Notes: generated by a model from the letters alone, not told the origin. DNA of 64,000 bases from Epithemia pelagica (GCA_946965045.2 OX337230.1:2728001-2792000); one strand, 5' to 3'. Positions 1 through 9,210 are shown, numbered from the stretch's first letter. Made by a program: numbers and translations.

Positions 1-511
1 AAATAGTTGATGATAAAATATTGTGATTACATGAAGTGATTATCTAGATTGGATCCTTTCGTTCCCAAGTTCCCATTGAGGTGATCCTGGATCTTGGATC
101 CAGATGTAAAAGGCTTCTAGACGGAAAAGATTGCCGTCTAGGGTCATCGGCATAGGCCTATATCACCTAGAGGTGCATGTGTAAGTTAGATGTAATAGTT
201 CGCCGTAGACTATCCGTTGCAACTCTTTACGCGCGATTGATATGCCTCAATCCGTGATTAGCGCGATACGGTTAAGTCCAGCGAATCTTGGAGGATAGAA
301 ATATAACATAGCCTATGAGACATAGGACTAGTTTGATCGTGGAGTATACATAAATTAGGAGTGAATAGATCTTCGTGACTCAATCGTGCCTAATCTAGAT
401 TTGTACAAAAATCTAGGCTATATGCGATTGATCTGCCGCGTACTTTCCGCGACTCTTCATTACTATAGAACTACCTATTGGAGAATATAGCCAATATAGG
501 TGTTCTAGGTA
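1..511. other. No gene seen at left edge
   Basis: I see no coding segment, RNA gene or clear repeat family here. The stretch is AT-rich with scattered CTAG-containing hexamers. It could be the 3' flank or tail of the element that carries the minus-strand ORF next to it. Confidence 0.4.
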
Positions 512-2119
512 TTAGAAACAACCGGTCTGCGCAAGAACCAAATCACTCTTTCGAGCACGAAGACTCTTCTTTTTAGTGTCTCGGCCACTGATAACAGTCT
601 TCCCAAAATGCGCACAAAGATGGGAAGCAACTATCTCTGCTTGTTGCCAGTTGATTCCAGATTGTGTGATCATGGCTTGGGTCTCTATGGCGTTCATTTT
701 ATGAGCCACAAACACACCAGGACACTTGGGTACAGCCGACTGGAAAGCCTTCGGGTACCGGGAAGCAATGAGACGAAGGAGATGCGTTGCTGCTACTTCT
801 TTGTTAGGCAGCTTTGCATATAGTTCTGGCTCACTGGTGTCGAAGACTTGCTCTTTGTCTAGCTCTTCGTCTGCTCCTTTCGTGCTTTCTACTGGCTCAA
901 ACTGTGACAGCAAATCATCAAGGAATGGGAATTCAAATTCATTGCATTGGAGACGGTGGTAATCTTTGGAGCGAGGGATGCGGATCAAACAAGCAGTGCT
1001 TCCATTTGTCAATGGAACTTGAAAGATCTTGTATTTGCCTTTCGTCTTCTTCTCAAAATTTGTGATATCTCGGAGAACACCTTGCATTGCCATCTTGTTG
1101 ATAGGATCTATTCCAAGTTTGTTCATTGTTGGCACAGAAATTTGTGGCTGCGGTGTAATGATAAGACTAGAACTGTCCACTTTGTTAGCGAGTCGTTCAT
1201 CGGCACGCCGTTGGAGCTCTTGACCAAGAGCAATCAATGTCGGCACAACCCCCTGCTCAAACTTTTTTGGATTACGCCAAAATGCTTTTCTGAGATGATT
1301 TGGCTTCATCCACCGTGGAAGGATTGATTTCTCCCATACTACTTGCTGAATCATCTCATGGTCTTCTAGTCGTTCATGGTATTCCAAAGTCTCTTTTTTG
1401 TTTCGGGGAATTTGGTCATCACAGAAGGTTATGGCACGTTTTGGCAGCTGATCCTTTTGTTGATTGCCATTGCTGACCAACTTTGATCTCTGCATGTTCA
1501 AAGCAGACAATAAGTGGTCTTGGAAAGCCTTAATTCCATTGATACGAAGAGGACGGGGACAATGATCAGGTTCGACATAAGGAGGCATTATGCTTTGATC
1601 TTCTATGCCCAATGCCAACCAAATAAACCATTTATTCTCTGTCTAAGAAATAGGGTCGTTGGGGCTTTTGCGATCCTTGAATTTCCTCTGGAAAAACCTG
1701 ATTTCAGTGTCCAAGAAGAGAGATTCCCAGGATCTGGCTTTCATCAGCTGTCCAGATTGTGCTTTCGTCATCAAACCAAGCTGAATGAACATTTCAATGC
1801 GCTGTTCTTCATCTAGACCACACAGATTGCCAATGCTCCAGCTATGAGAGGCAGGGAGATACAATCCATAGTGTTGTTGGTGAGTTTTTGACACATGATA
1901 CAACAGGAAGAGAAATTCTTGTTTCACAGCATCCGTCATGACAGACACCAATATCTCAACGGGAATGTCAGAAAGTCTGCATGACATTGGCCGGCACATT
2001 CTTCTACTGTTTGTACCACAGTGTCTCCATTGTGTAACCACGGTGGGGGCCTCGGAATGTGAGTGGGTATTGGCTGTTTCAATCCGTGGTCCGAAATTGT
2101 GCTCCTGAAGGTATCGCAC
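512..2119 (-). pseudogene. Unrecognised long ORF broken by one in-frame TAG
   Basis: Two minus-strand open stretches, 1646-2119 and 512-1642, are in the same frame. They are separated only by a TAG at 1643-1645. Together they would encode about 535 residues from the ATG at 2119. The N-terminal part is Cys/His-containing (residues about 35-45), the centre is basic with coiled segments, and the C-terminus ends in a Lys/Arg-rich stretch (DTKKKSLRARKSD). I recognise no domain. The surroundings are all transposon relics, so I infer that this belongs to a mobile element with one disabling mutation. A real gene with a small unrecognised intron or an altered stop is the alternative. Confidence 0.45.
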
Positions 2120-3047
2120 AGCAACAGCAAAGCAATAGGATCCTTTGCTGTAAATTCTCGGCTAGAGTTTTTTTCTGAAAAGCGCTAGAGCATTGAAGTC
2201 AAGTATCATTCCTCTGTGGTCGCCACTTTCTTGCAATTTGAAAGGTTGCTTTGCAAACTTGTCCACAGTGATATATAAAAACCATACCAATTCAACCGGT
2301 TCAGAACAAGTTTTACACCAGGAAGTTTTCTTGGGAATGTAGGTGGTACATTCAGAAACCTACTCTTTACATAGTGTACAAGACTCTTTGACATCCTCGG
2401 AGTTAGGCAAATGTAGTTCTCCGCTCCAGTAGATATCGAGCAGGGGAATGTTGCCTATTGGGCTGCTCCGCCTCTGCCCAACATCTTCCATTCGCACAAT
2501 ATGTCACAGTTCTTGCAAATGGGGAGCGGCCAGACTCCATTTTGTGGGTTTTTTCTTGTTCCAAACACCACAAAACAAAACTATTCAACAAATTACAAGA
2601 CACCATATTTTTTCTCACCCAAGAACTCATCCCACGTGCCGAATGGACCCGCGTCCACTGTGATGTCCACCTCAAACCTACCAACCTCCTTCCCCACCAT
2701 CCGCACAACATCCGGCCAGCCGATATGGGCATTGCCGTTCAACCACCCCTCCCCGACAACAGGTTCCATTATGTCGCTATCCCTTGTCATCTGATAGGTC
2801 GTCAGGGAAAGAATATTCTGCTACATCTGAGCTCTGTAGAAATGCAATTTTTGTTGTTGTCTTCTTTCCCAACAGTCCTTGTAGTTGGGTCATGTGAAAA
2901 GTGGCAAGAAACTTGTATGGGAGTACCACGATTTCAAGTCCCGCCGCAAATGTGGGAAGTGTCCATTGAGACTATTACCTCCACCACATTCCAATGAAAC
3001 ACAAACATTCTCAGATTTGCCATTGATTATTTAACGCACCATTTCTT
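2120..3047. other. Decayed region, weak minus-strand coding traces
   Basis: No intact gene. On the minus strand 2593-2790 and 2403-2590 look coding-like in two different frames (for example the motif FEVDITVDAGPFGTWDEFL in one and CANGRCWAEAEQPNRQ in the other), as expected from a frameshifted old ORF. I recognise no family. The antisense plus-strand ORF at 2458-2997 is probably a shadow. Confidence 0.25.
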
Positions 3048-3300
3048 GTGAATCGGCACTGCAAGCAGCACTCGTCGACCTTTCTGACGACATCCGTCCC
3101 CTCTTGCTCAATGGAGGACAATTCAGAATGCAGGTACCCGGCAGAGTCGACTTTGTTGCGCAAACAACCACAACACACAAGAAAACAACAAAAAAGAACA
3201 AACAGAAACTCAACCTCCAAGTTGAGCTTTGGTCATGTTAGACTTAACAAACATGTTCAACAACATGAGTCGGACCGAAGTACGAAACAAAGTAAATCTC
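3048..3300 (+). pseudogene. Fragment of non-LTR reverse transcriptase
   Basis: In the frame beginning with GCT TTG GTC ATG TTA at about 3226 the DNA reads ALVMLDLTNMFNNMSRTEV. This is nearly identical to the reverse-transcriptase motif A block of the larger relic at 14985-15050 (ALVMLDLTNMFNNVSRTEA). Upstream, the phrase around CTCAATGGAGGACAATTCAG also parallels 14848-14880. The piece is short, frameshifted and has no start or stop of its own. It is therefore a second, shorter copy of the same retrotransposon family. Confidence 0.7.
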
Positions 3301-3320
3301 GGAGAAACCCAAGCTCGGAC

Positions 3321-3388
3321 ATGCTTTGGTATCGGATATGCTTTGGTACTGGGTATGCTTTGGTATCGGATATGCTTTGGTATCGGAT
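3321..3388 (+). repeat. 17-bp tandem repeat, 4 copies
   Basis: Four head-to-tail copies of ATGCTTTGGTATCGGAT at 3321, 3338, 3355 and 3372. The second copy differs at its 3' half (ACTGGGT); the others are identical. It follows directly on the reverse-transcriptase fragment. Confidence 0.9.
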
Positions 3389-3425
3389 GATCGTTGTAGG
3401 ATATTGCATTCTTACCTTCTTATGA

Positions 3426-4025
3426 GTGAAATCAGGTTCTATATTCAATGTAGAAGGCACTTCCCTTCGTGGTATGAGCCTTGATGTTTTTTATCGAGAC
3501 AGATGGACTACATATGCCCATGTCTCATTGGGAACTAAGCCTTTTTGGACAGCAACAACTTCCTGTTTTTCTGCTTGGCCACTGCTTTTGTTGAGGATCT
3601 TAGTAATGATCCTCCTAATCACAAAAAGACCAACAAATGCTGATTGGTGGAAGCATCTGGGTGGTCGAACAGCTTCATTGGACACTACTCGCTTGAGATG
3701 TTTGTTTGGAAGCACAGCTTCTGATAATATGCCTTCAGGGGGACCAGATGGGAGTGTACAGAATCTCCAGGGAATAACAACACAACAGGCAGACGGATCC
3801 GGCGAACATTCTCAAGCCCAAAGTAACACCAAAAACTCAGGTTCACCTATAAGCTCAGATTCACCCACCACCATACTTGCTGACTGCTCACACATCTTCT
3901 CTTATGCTCAACATGATAGTATTCCTCACAAATGAATTCTTCTGGACAACCGAGCCACAATACATTTATTCTCCACTTCATCACTTGTAACCAACATCCA
4001 TCCTAGTCCAAACCGAAGCATCTGA
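3426..4025 (+). pseudogene. Copia gag/protease relic
   Basis: An open frame from 3426 runs to a TGA at 3933-3935, then continues in the same frame as ILLDNRATIHLFSTSSLV before another TGA at 4023. This aligns with the protease block of the intact Copia polyprotein at about 36785 (WLLLDNQSTVDIIRDSTLL). The part before the stop is Gln/Ser/Asn-rich, like the gag-protease linker of that element. Two in-frame stops and the missing remainder of pol show that it is dead. Confidence 0.6.
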
Positions 4026-4189
4026 AAACTGCTGCGAGGGGATGTTGATTGGGGAGGATCCAGATGTGGAGGTAAGAATGTTGGTTTCATGCGGTTGAGG
4101 AACCGTTGCAGGAACCAGGGGGGGTCTGTCTGTGGGAGGCAGATGGAGGTGTCATCCATAATGGAAATTGTGTGGACTAATCCTCCCAT
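4026..4189 (-). pseudogene. Second fragment of non-LTR reverse transcriptase (motif C)
   Basis: The minus strand from 4189 reads VHTISIMDDTSICL, matching GHTASIMDDTSVVYV of the relic at about 15315-15360. After a frameshift it reads ETNILTSTSGSSPIN, matching KTTILTSTNGKSPTN downstream of the same site. The IMDD core is the YxDD-type catalytic motif C. It lies on the opposite strand to the motif A fragment at 3048-3300, so this family has been broken and rearranged here. Confidence 0.7.
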
Positions 4190-4410
4190 TTCATCATGGT
4201 AGAGGTTGCCTTGTCATTTTCGTTGTCGGTTCCGACAAACTGAGAACATGTCCAACTCTGCCTATCTTGAACAATGCCGAAGATAAGTAGAGATCTACGA
4301 ACATCTTGGTGGTGAACCAGGAGTCCAGACATTCCGTTACAAATCATACCTGGACACTCCCTCTGCTGCCTCAGAGGCTGATATCGAGGTCGCCAAGATT
4401 GCAGCCCAAC

Positions 4411-4564
4411 AAATGGGCAAGAACAAGAAGTTCGAGGACGTGGAGCCAGTCAAGGTCGTGGCAGTAATCAAGGCCGTGGCAGTAATCAAGGCCGTGGAAG
4501 AGGAAATACTGGCCATGGGCGGGGCCTAGGCCGAGGAAACAATGCGGGCTCTGAATTGGAATAG
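4411..4564 (+). pseudogene. Gly/Arg-rich relic, possibly Copia gag
   Basis: The frame from 4411 to the TAG at 4562 reads a Gly-Arg-Gly rich tail with an imperfect SNQGRG repeat. It resembles the Gly/Arg-rich stretch near the N-terminus of the gag-pol at 35500-35590. A pentacodon duplication (GGTCGTGGCAGTAATCAA type) is visible around 4455-4495. No domain can be assigned, and the Copia origin is inferred from composition and neighbourhood. Confidence 0.3.
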
Positions 4565-4739
4565 GCCCATACACAAGAGGCAGACCTAGATCAGACCAAT
4601 GATAATCATCTAGAAACCTCTGAGCACTATTTGTTTCCTTTGCAAGTGTCCTGAGTCATTTTCTCCCTTGGTTGAGGGTGTCACGGGTTGCTGAAATGAA
4701 AGGGGGGAGGAGGAATTACGATGCTGTCTGCAAAGTTGA

Positions 4740-5200
4740 GGGAGGTCAGCAAGGTACCGGGATAAATGGACACGCAGTTGACACGGGAGCAGGGCTAATA
4801 AGAAAATGATCCAGCAATTCCAATGTCTAGTGGAAGCTTGTGTAATACTCCTATTCCCAGTAGGAGTAGTAGGTTGTCCTACGACCCACGATGTCAGAGA
4901 AAAATCTTGGATTGGTGTTAGCTGTGGTAAGTGCTGTGTGGTGGTTACGGGTAGATCAGTCGTGGGCAGTCACTCAGTCCGTCTGACGACGTTCACCTCC
5001 TTTATGTATCTTGTGTCTGTATCGAGTGAAGAGGTGCCAACAGTTCCAGCTTGAAAAGACCATAGTTGGCAAAGGGACTGTCCAATTCGATCTAGGTGGT
5101 CACTCGGTCCGTCTGACAGATTGCTTTCATGTTCCTCAATTGGACGTTCACCTCCTTTATGTATGTTGTGTCTGCATCAAGCTGAGATGTGTCAACAGTT
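4740..5200 (+). pseudogene. Copia protease relic
   Basis: At about 4773 the frame reads AVDTGAGLI, an aspartic-protease D-T-G-A core. Downstream a separate open frame (5011-5256) reads GKGTVQFDLGGHSVRLTD followed by FHVPQLDVHLLYV, the conserved stretch between protease and integrase in Copia polyproteins. Part of it (CACTC-GTCCGTCTGAC plus GTTCACCTCCTTTATGTAT) is present twice, at about 4973-5020 and 5101-5180, so the relic holds a local duplication. Frames are broken between the blocks. Confidence 0.6.
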
Positions 5201-5204
5201 CCAA

Positions 5205-5424
5205 AACTGTAATACTTCTCCTGTATATTCTCAAATGCTTTCTGCTTGGATGCTGAGCCACTGAAACCAACAACAGCATATGAAAGAAGTGCCCAGGGTT
5301 GATGAATTTGTGAACATGTATGTTTGCTGCCAGAGTTGTGTTCCGTTAATCTCTTAACAATGTTATTAGTCTCTCCAATATACATCACTGATGTGTCTTT
5401 TAGTGACACAATCATGTATACCTA
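5205..5424 (-). pseudogene. GIY-YIG nuclease domain fragment
   Basis: Reading leftward from about 5424 the frame gives VYMIVSLKDTSVMYIGETNN, then KRLTEHNSG and PWALLSYAVVGF, ending near KAFENIQEKYYSF. This is the order and spacing of a GIY-YIG endonuclease core (paired Tyr motifs, Arg on the following helix, His-Asn, later Glu). A TAG lies just upstream of the first motif, and past 5205 the frame becomes antisense to the Copia relic, so it is cut at both ends. Such domains occur in several mobile elements and in repair nucleases; which one it came from cannot be told. Confidence 0.65.
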
Positions 5425-5429
5425 TTGAA

Positions 5430-5880
5430 ATCAAGCAAAAATGTTCTCTAAAACTGTTTTGTGTAATTGGGTGTAGCTTAGGATGATACAAAAATGTTCT
5501 CTTAAATATTGTGGAAAAATAAAACATCAATGCTGCTGTTCATTCCTTTCTTCAATTTCTGCCAACTTAACTCTGATTGGAACTTGGGGCTTACTTAAAT
5601 GTTACTTTAGCAATATTTGATGCTTTATTGGACTAGTCTTTAATTCATGACGGGGTGTAGCTTAGGGGCTAACCAAATGATACAAAAGTGTTCATTAAGT
5701 GTTCATCAAAATGTTGTGGATAAACAGAACATGATGAACAGGCTAATTATGAGTCATTGTTGAATGCAATTGGATGTGGCTTGCTATCCAAATGATACAA
5801 AAAATGTTCTCTGAAGTGTTGTGCAAAAACACAACATCATGAAAACGCTTGTTTTGTACAATTGGGGCTCAATACACCAA
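5430..5880 (+). repeat. Diverged direct repeats, AT-rich
   Basis: Three to four degenerate copies of a block containing GTGTAGCTTAGG, then AATGATACAAAA-TGTTCTCT, then a TGTTGTGGA-AAA-CA-AACATCA phrase, beginning near 5430, 5648 and 5765. Spacing is uneven (about 115 to 190 bp). No coding content seen through about 6100. Confidence 0.5.
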
Positions 5881-6135
5881 AGGCTTCAGAAAAAAAGGCA
5901 TGAATCATACAAAACCTTTCTTGGATATTAGCTACTGACACATTATTCATGTCGGAGTTTGGGGAAATTGACGCTATGCACAATCAGGGTTTTAGGCAAT
6001 AGATTAGGGACGGCACAACAAGAAGTTAGATAGGTTTTGTAACGGGGAGGACTCCGTCCGCCATGAACAAGTAACACTAATGAAATTGTAGTTACACACT
6101 ATGAGTAATCACTAGGTAGATTAAAGATGCTACTT

Positions 6136-6573
6136 CTAGAGCTCCACTGCTGCCAAATCTGGCCCATACTCAATTCGAGCAATGTAGTCGTCGTCCCAAT
6201 TGGGATCGACGTAGTCAATATCAAAGAGAGGCTCCCCATGTTGGATAGAGAGCTGTGTAACAGTGGCAGCCACCCGGAATGCCTTCCCATGGTTCATCAA
6301 TCGTTGGCGCCACACTTGCTTCAAGGCCCCAAACTGCTTAAAACGCTTGTTGATTGTTTCGTGGCGGCGTCTGGAAATTGATTCCATTCGCTCGAATTCC
6401 TCAATGGCTGTCATACAGACAGCCGGGCAACGGACGTACTTTGGTGCTTCACCCCGATAACCGTCGTCAGCTTCGACTCTTTCACCATCCGTGAGAAGGT
6501 CCATGATCCCACTATTGCGGAAGACTGCAATGTCATTGTAGATTCCTGGTTCCCATGGGCCAGAGATCCAGAC
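6136..6573 (-). pseudogene. Harbinger-like DDE transposase, C-terminal part
   Basis: The frame reads WISGPWEPGIYNDIAVFR, then ERVEADDGYRGEAP, then RRRHETINKRFKQFGAL, and ends with a TAG at 6136. These are the second and third catalytic blocks and the C-terminal RHxxxNxRxK signature of PIF/Harbinger-type (DDE_Tnp_4) transposases. The right end (6573) is the exact point where a TA-flanked transposon has been inserted. The N-terminal half of the same gene continues at 8436. Taking out the insertion with one TA copy rejoins the two halves in frame as RTGDL-VWISG. Confidence 0.85.
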
Positions 6574-6575
6574 TA

Positions 6576-6603
6576 CCGTAAATGTTACAGTGGTTGCACC
6601 ATC
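6576..6603 (+). repeat. Left terminal inverted repeat of pogo-like element
   Basis: 28 bp, exact reverse complement of 8406-8433. Preceded by target TA at 6574-6575. Confidence 0.95.
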
Positions 6604-6843
6604 CGTTGAATCTTCCCCCAGTTTTTACTATATACCTTAACAGTAGCCCCCAGCGCATCGGTGGTTAATTTTTCAAATCTGTTAAAGAATTGTTTTGAAA
6701 TCTATTTGAAAGCACAATTCAATAAGTATTTCGAATTGAACAGTCTTGGGATTACCATTCAAAAGAGAATGTCCGGCGCTTTCCAAATCAGCGAGTACGA
6801 CGCTGCGTGAAAAGCAGTCTTTTGGTCCACCGCGCTGTGACTC

Positions 6844-7548
6844 ATGTCGGACTGGGTCAACTACATCAACGAGCAGATACGCATATACAACATTCCGGCA
6901 ACTCATGTGGCGAATTTTGACGAAACAAACCTCGACTTTGGTTTAGAGCCCAAGAAAACCCTGGACTATGTCGGTGTCCAAACGGTAAAGGCGACCTCTT
7001 CCGGATCGTCTCAGAGGTGCACTGCCATGTTGGGATGCACCTTGTCGGGGGAAAAGATCACGCCGTTTCTTATCTTTAAGGGGAAAAGGGGCGGCCGCAT
7101 TCACAAGAAAGAGTTACAAGAACCCACTGGATACGCAACAAACCTCGAGTATTCTGTCCAAATCAACGCGTGGATGGACGAGGAGAACATGCATGACTGG
7201 ATCACCACCGTTTGGGAGCCTTTCGTGAAGTTTTGCCGTGGGCCTACACTTTTGATTATGGATGCTTTCAAGGCCCATCTCGTGGCATCGGTTGAAAAAA
7301 GGTTGGCAGAAATGGGGACTCTGGTTGAAATTATCCCTGGAGGCTATACCAGCAAGTTGCAAGTGATGGACGTGGGACTGAATCGTCTATTCAAGAAACT
7401 CTTCAATGAATCAGGTGACGAACATATTCAGAGATCTGTTGAGTATCAGATTCCGGGAGCGAAAGTATCAATTCGTCGCCAGGACATTTCTGGCTGGGTG
7501 AAGCACGCTTGGTACGAACTTCGTAAGGACACGATCGAAAAGACTTGA
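6844..7548 (+). pseudogene. DDE_1 transposase, N-terminally truncated
   Basis: Residues show the pogo/Tigger-type catalytic blocks in order: first Asp in ATHVANFDETNLDF, second in LLIMDAFKAHL, third in GGYTSKLQVMDVGLNRLFK. The family normally has about 150-200 residues of helix-turn-helix and CENP-B-type DNA-binding domain before this. Here a TGA sits two codons before the ATG (6838-6840), and only about 240 bp separate it from the inverted repeat. At the end, KDTIEKT is followed by TGA at 7546, then in the same frame HVGIRDESEKGKE runs on to about 7614. The stop probably replaces the Trp codon usual here. Not expected to be autonomous. Confidence 0.85.
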
Positions 7549-7712
7549 CATGTCGGAATCCGTGACGAATCGGAGAAAGGTAAGGAAATGAGGGCTGCTC
7601 TAATGGGAGATTAACACGGGAATCTACAATATGACAGTGAAGAATGGACGAGTTTGAAAGTGGTAAATGCATTCACTTTAGGAAGATCTTTGTTAATTAC
7701 AATCATCTTTAT

Positions 7713-8258
7713 CTACTCTAGACGAGGAACTTCGCGGATAAAGATACAGCCGCAAACTCCGAGTTTCTTTTCGTCTTTGAGCTTTTTTGCTGTGTTGTCC
7801 GACTCTGCATACAAGTCAGTGACCTGCAGATGCTCCTCCACGTTCCGGAGGACCATTGGCTCATTGAAGAGGAACCATGGAACGAAACCGACTGTACAAC
7901 GTTCGACGCCATCTTTGACAAGAACACATGAGAGGGCCTCTTCGGTGCGGTCTTCAGAAATGTCGACGACGACTCGTTTAATCCGGAGAATATCACCAGC
8001 CTTCACTTGAGAGCCACAGACAGCATGGAATGGGCATGATCGACCATTCAAACACGACCGCAAGCCATAGATCTCGATGTCGCACCTGGGCTCGTCTGGT
8101 TCTTCTTCGTCTTCAAACACTACAACGGCATCGCTAGTGTTCCGAGAGGGTGAGTCAAGCGCTCCATCTGGGTCATTGGGGTTTGTTGTTGAATCTTCGT
8201 CTCCAACATCGACGAGGAGGAGGGACTCTGAACGGTTGTCATCATCTGAGTCATTCAT
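7713..8258 (-). CDS. Accessory ORF of the pogo-like element
   Basis: 181 residues from an ATG at 8258, inside the inverted repeats and convergent with the transposase. Residues 1-60 are acidic and Asp/Ser-rich. The rest contains paired Cys (CDIEIYGLRSCLNGRSCPF) followed by an apparently folded region with GDILRIKRVVVDIS, CVLVKDGVERCTVGFVPW and a C-terminal CGCIF. The DGxERCxVGF phrase suggests a small beta-rich domain. I recall no named family and assign no function. Its undisrupted frame, next to a decayed transposase, makes it worth comparing with other copies. Confidence 0.6.
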   Translation of the reverse strand: MNDSDDDNRSESLLLVDVGDEDSTTNPNDPDGALDSPSRNTSDAVVVFEDEEEPDEPRCDIEIYGLRSCLNGRSCPFHAVCGSQVKAGDILRIKRVVVDISEDRTEEALSCVLVKDGVERCTVGFVPWFLFNEPMVLRNVEEHLQVTDLYAESDNTAKKLKDEKKLGVCGCIFIREVPRLE

Positions 8259-8405
8259 GGTTCTTACTTTAATGGGTAAGGAATGGGAACGAAAAAACTA
8301 CGATCAGCATTGGAGGGAGTGGGGCGCTGTTGGAGGGAGAGGCCGGCTTATTTTAGGGTGGGCTGGCTCATTCTACGGGTAAATCATGCATTTTTGCACC
8401 AATAC

Positions 8406-8433
8406 GATGGTGCAACCACTGTAACATTTACGG
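8406..8433 (-). repeat. Right terminal inverted repeat of pogo-like element
   Basis: 28 bp, exact reverse complement of 6576-6603. Followed by target TA at 8434-8435. Confidence 0.95.
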
Positions 8434-8435
8434 TA

Positions 8436-8991
8436 GGTCACCTGTGCGAATGCACGTTGCAACCTCATATCGTAGACCGGAATGATTGTACTTGTAGGAG
8501 TAGAATTTCCGTCCACTATGACGAATGAGAAAGTCTGTCCCATCCACATTCGTAAGGCAATCATTGCCAACATCGTCACGAAACCTATTATCAAAATCAA
8601 TCTGCCACAGAGAGAATACAAAGGGTAAGATCAATAGAAAATACATACGACGTGAATGCATTCGACTTACCACTATATCTGTTAAATAGGAGACAGCTGT
8701 CATGAACAGCCGAATCCATTTTCGAACTGTTTTGCGGTCTGATGTACCGAGAGACAGAAGATGTTGGCAGTGTCTGCAAAATCGTGGGTGGTGAGAAAGA
8801 ATCATGATTGGAGGTAGAAACATTCTCACGGAAGAAGCAAGCCGATGCTCCCACATGGCTGATTGATGCATTTTTCTGTGGGAAATGGAGACCGTTGGTG
8901 GTTCCATCGGAGTTCGGAATTCGGAAGACAAGCGACAAAATGTGAGACCGACGAAGAAATTTTCGAAGTAGGCTTTCAATAGCCCCGGCAC
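8436..8991 (-). pseudogene. Harbinger-like DDE transposase, N-terminal part
   Basis: The frame contains SDRKTVRKWI, then NDCLTNVDGTDFLI with the first catalytic Asp, then SGLRYEVATCIRTGDL at the insertion point. A 69-bp GT-AG intron is visible on the minus strand (8602-8670, GTAAGT...CTGTGGCAG). Splicing it joins LTDIV to IDFDNRFRDDVGND and restores the usual spacing before the catalytic block. Because 69 is a multiple of three the frame is open without splicing. The region before about residue 75 does not look like the family and is probably decayed or in another frame. The remainder of the gene is at 6136-6573. Confidence 0.8.
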
Positions 8992-9029
8992 GCGGGGCTG
9001 TTTAAGAATGTTCTGGAAAAGTTAAGCCC

Positions 9030-9210
9030 AATCTAATCGGGTTGAGCCTGATTAGATCGGGTTCAACCCGATTAGATCGGGTTGACACCGTGTAAAATCC
9101 CATAGTAATCATCATTAGATCGGGTTCAACCCGATTAGATCGGGTTCAACCTGATTAGATCGGGTCCATCCCGATTAGATCGGGTTCAACCCGATTAGAT
9201 CGGGTTAATC
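9030..9210 (+). repeat. Array of about 20-bp GATTAGATCGGGTTCAACCC repeats
   Basis: Seven direct copies in two clusters (about 9049-9086 and 9113-9207) plus one inverted copy at 9030-9048. The unit contains the near-palindrome GGGTTCAACCC, so the array can fold on itself. It lies just outside the start of the Harbinger-like transposase and may be a subterminal repeat of that element; no matching array is seen on its other side. Confidence 0.8.

Larger units (their letters stand above)
6576..8433 (+). mobile_element. Pogo-like (Tc1/mariner superfamily) DNA transposon
   Basis: A complete 1,858-bp insertion. It has perfect 28-bp terminal inverted repeats (6576-6603 and 8406-8433, outer end CCGTAAATGTTACAGT) and is flanked by TA on both sides (6574-6575 and 8434-8435), the target duplication of this superfamily. 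It carries a truncated DDE_1 transposase on the plus strand and a convergent 181-residue ORF on the minus strand. It interrupts a Harbinger-like transposase gene. The perfect repeats suggest fairly recent movement, but the transposase lacks its N-terminal DNA-binding domains and has a late stop, so movement probably relied on enzyme supplied from elsewhere. Confidence 0.9.

Noticed and set aside
2458-2997. 179-codon plus-strand ORF
   Set aside because: No family resemblance and overlapped by more coding-like minus-strand segments.
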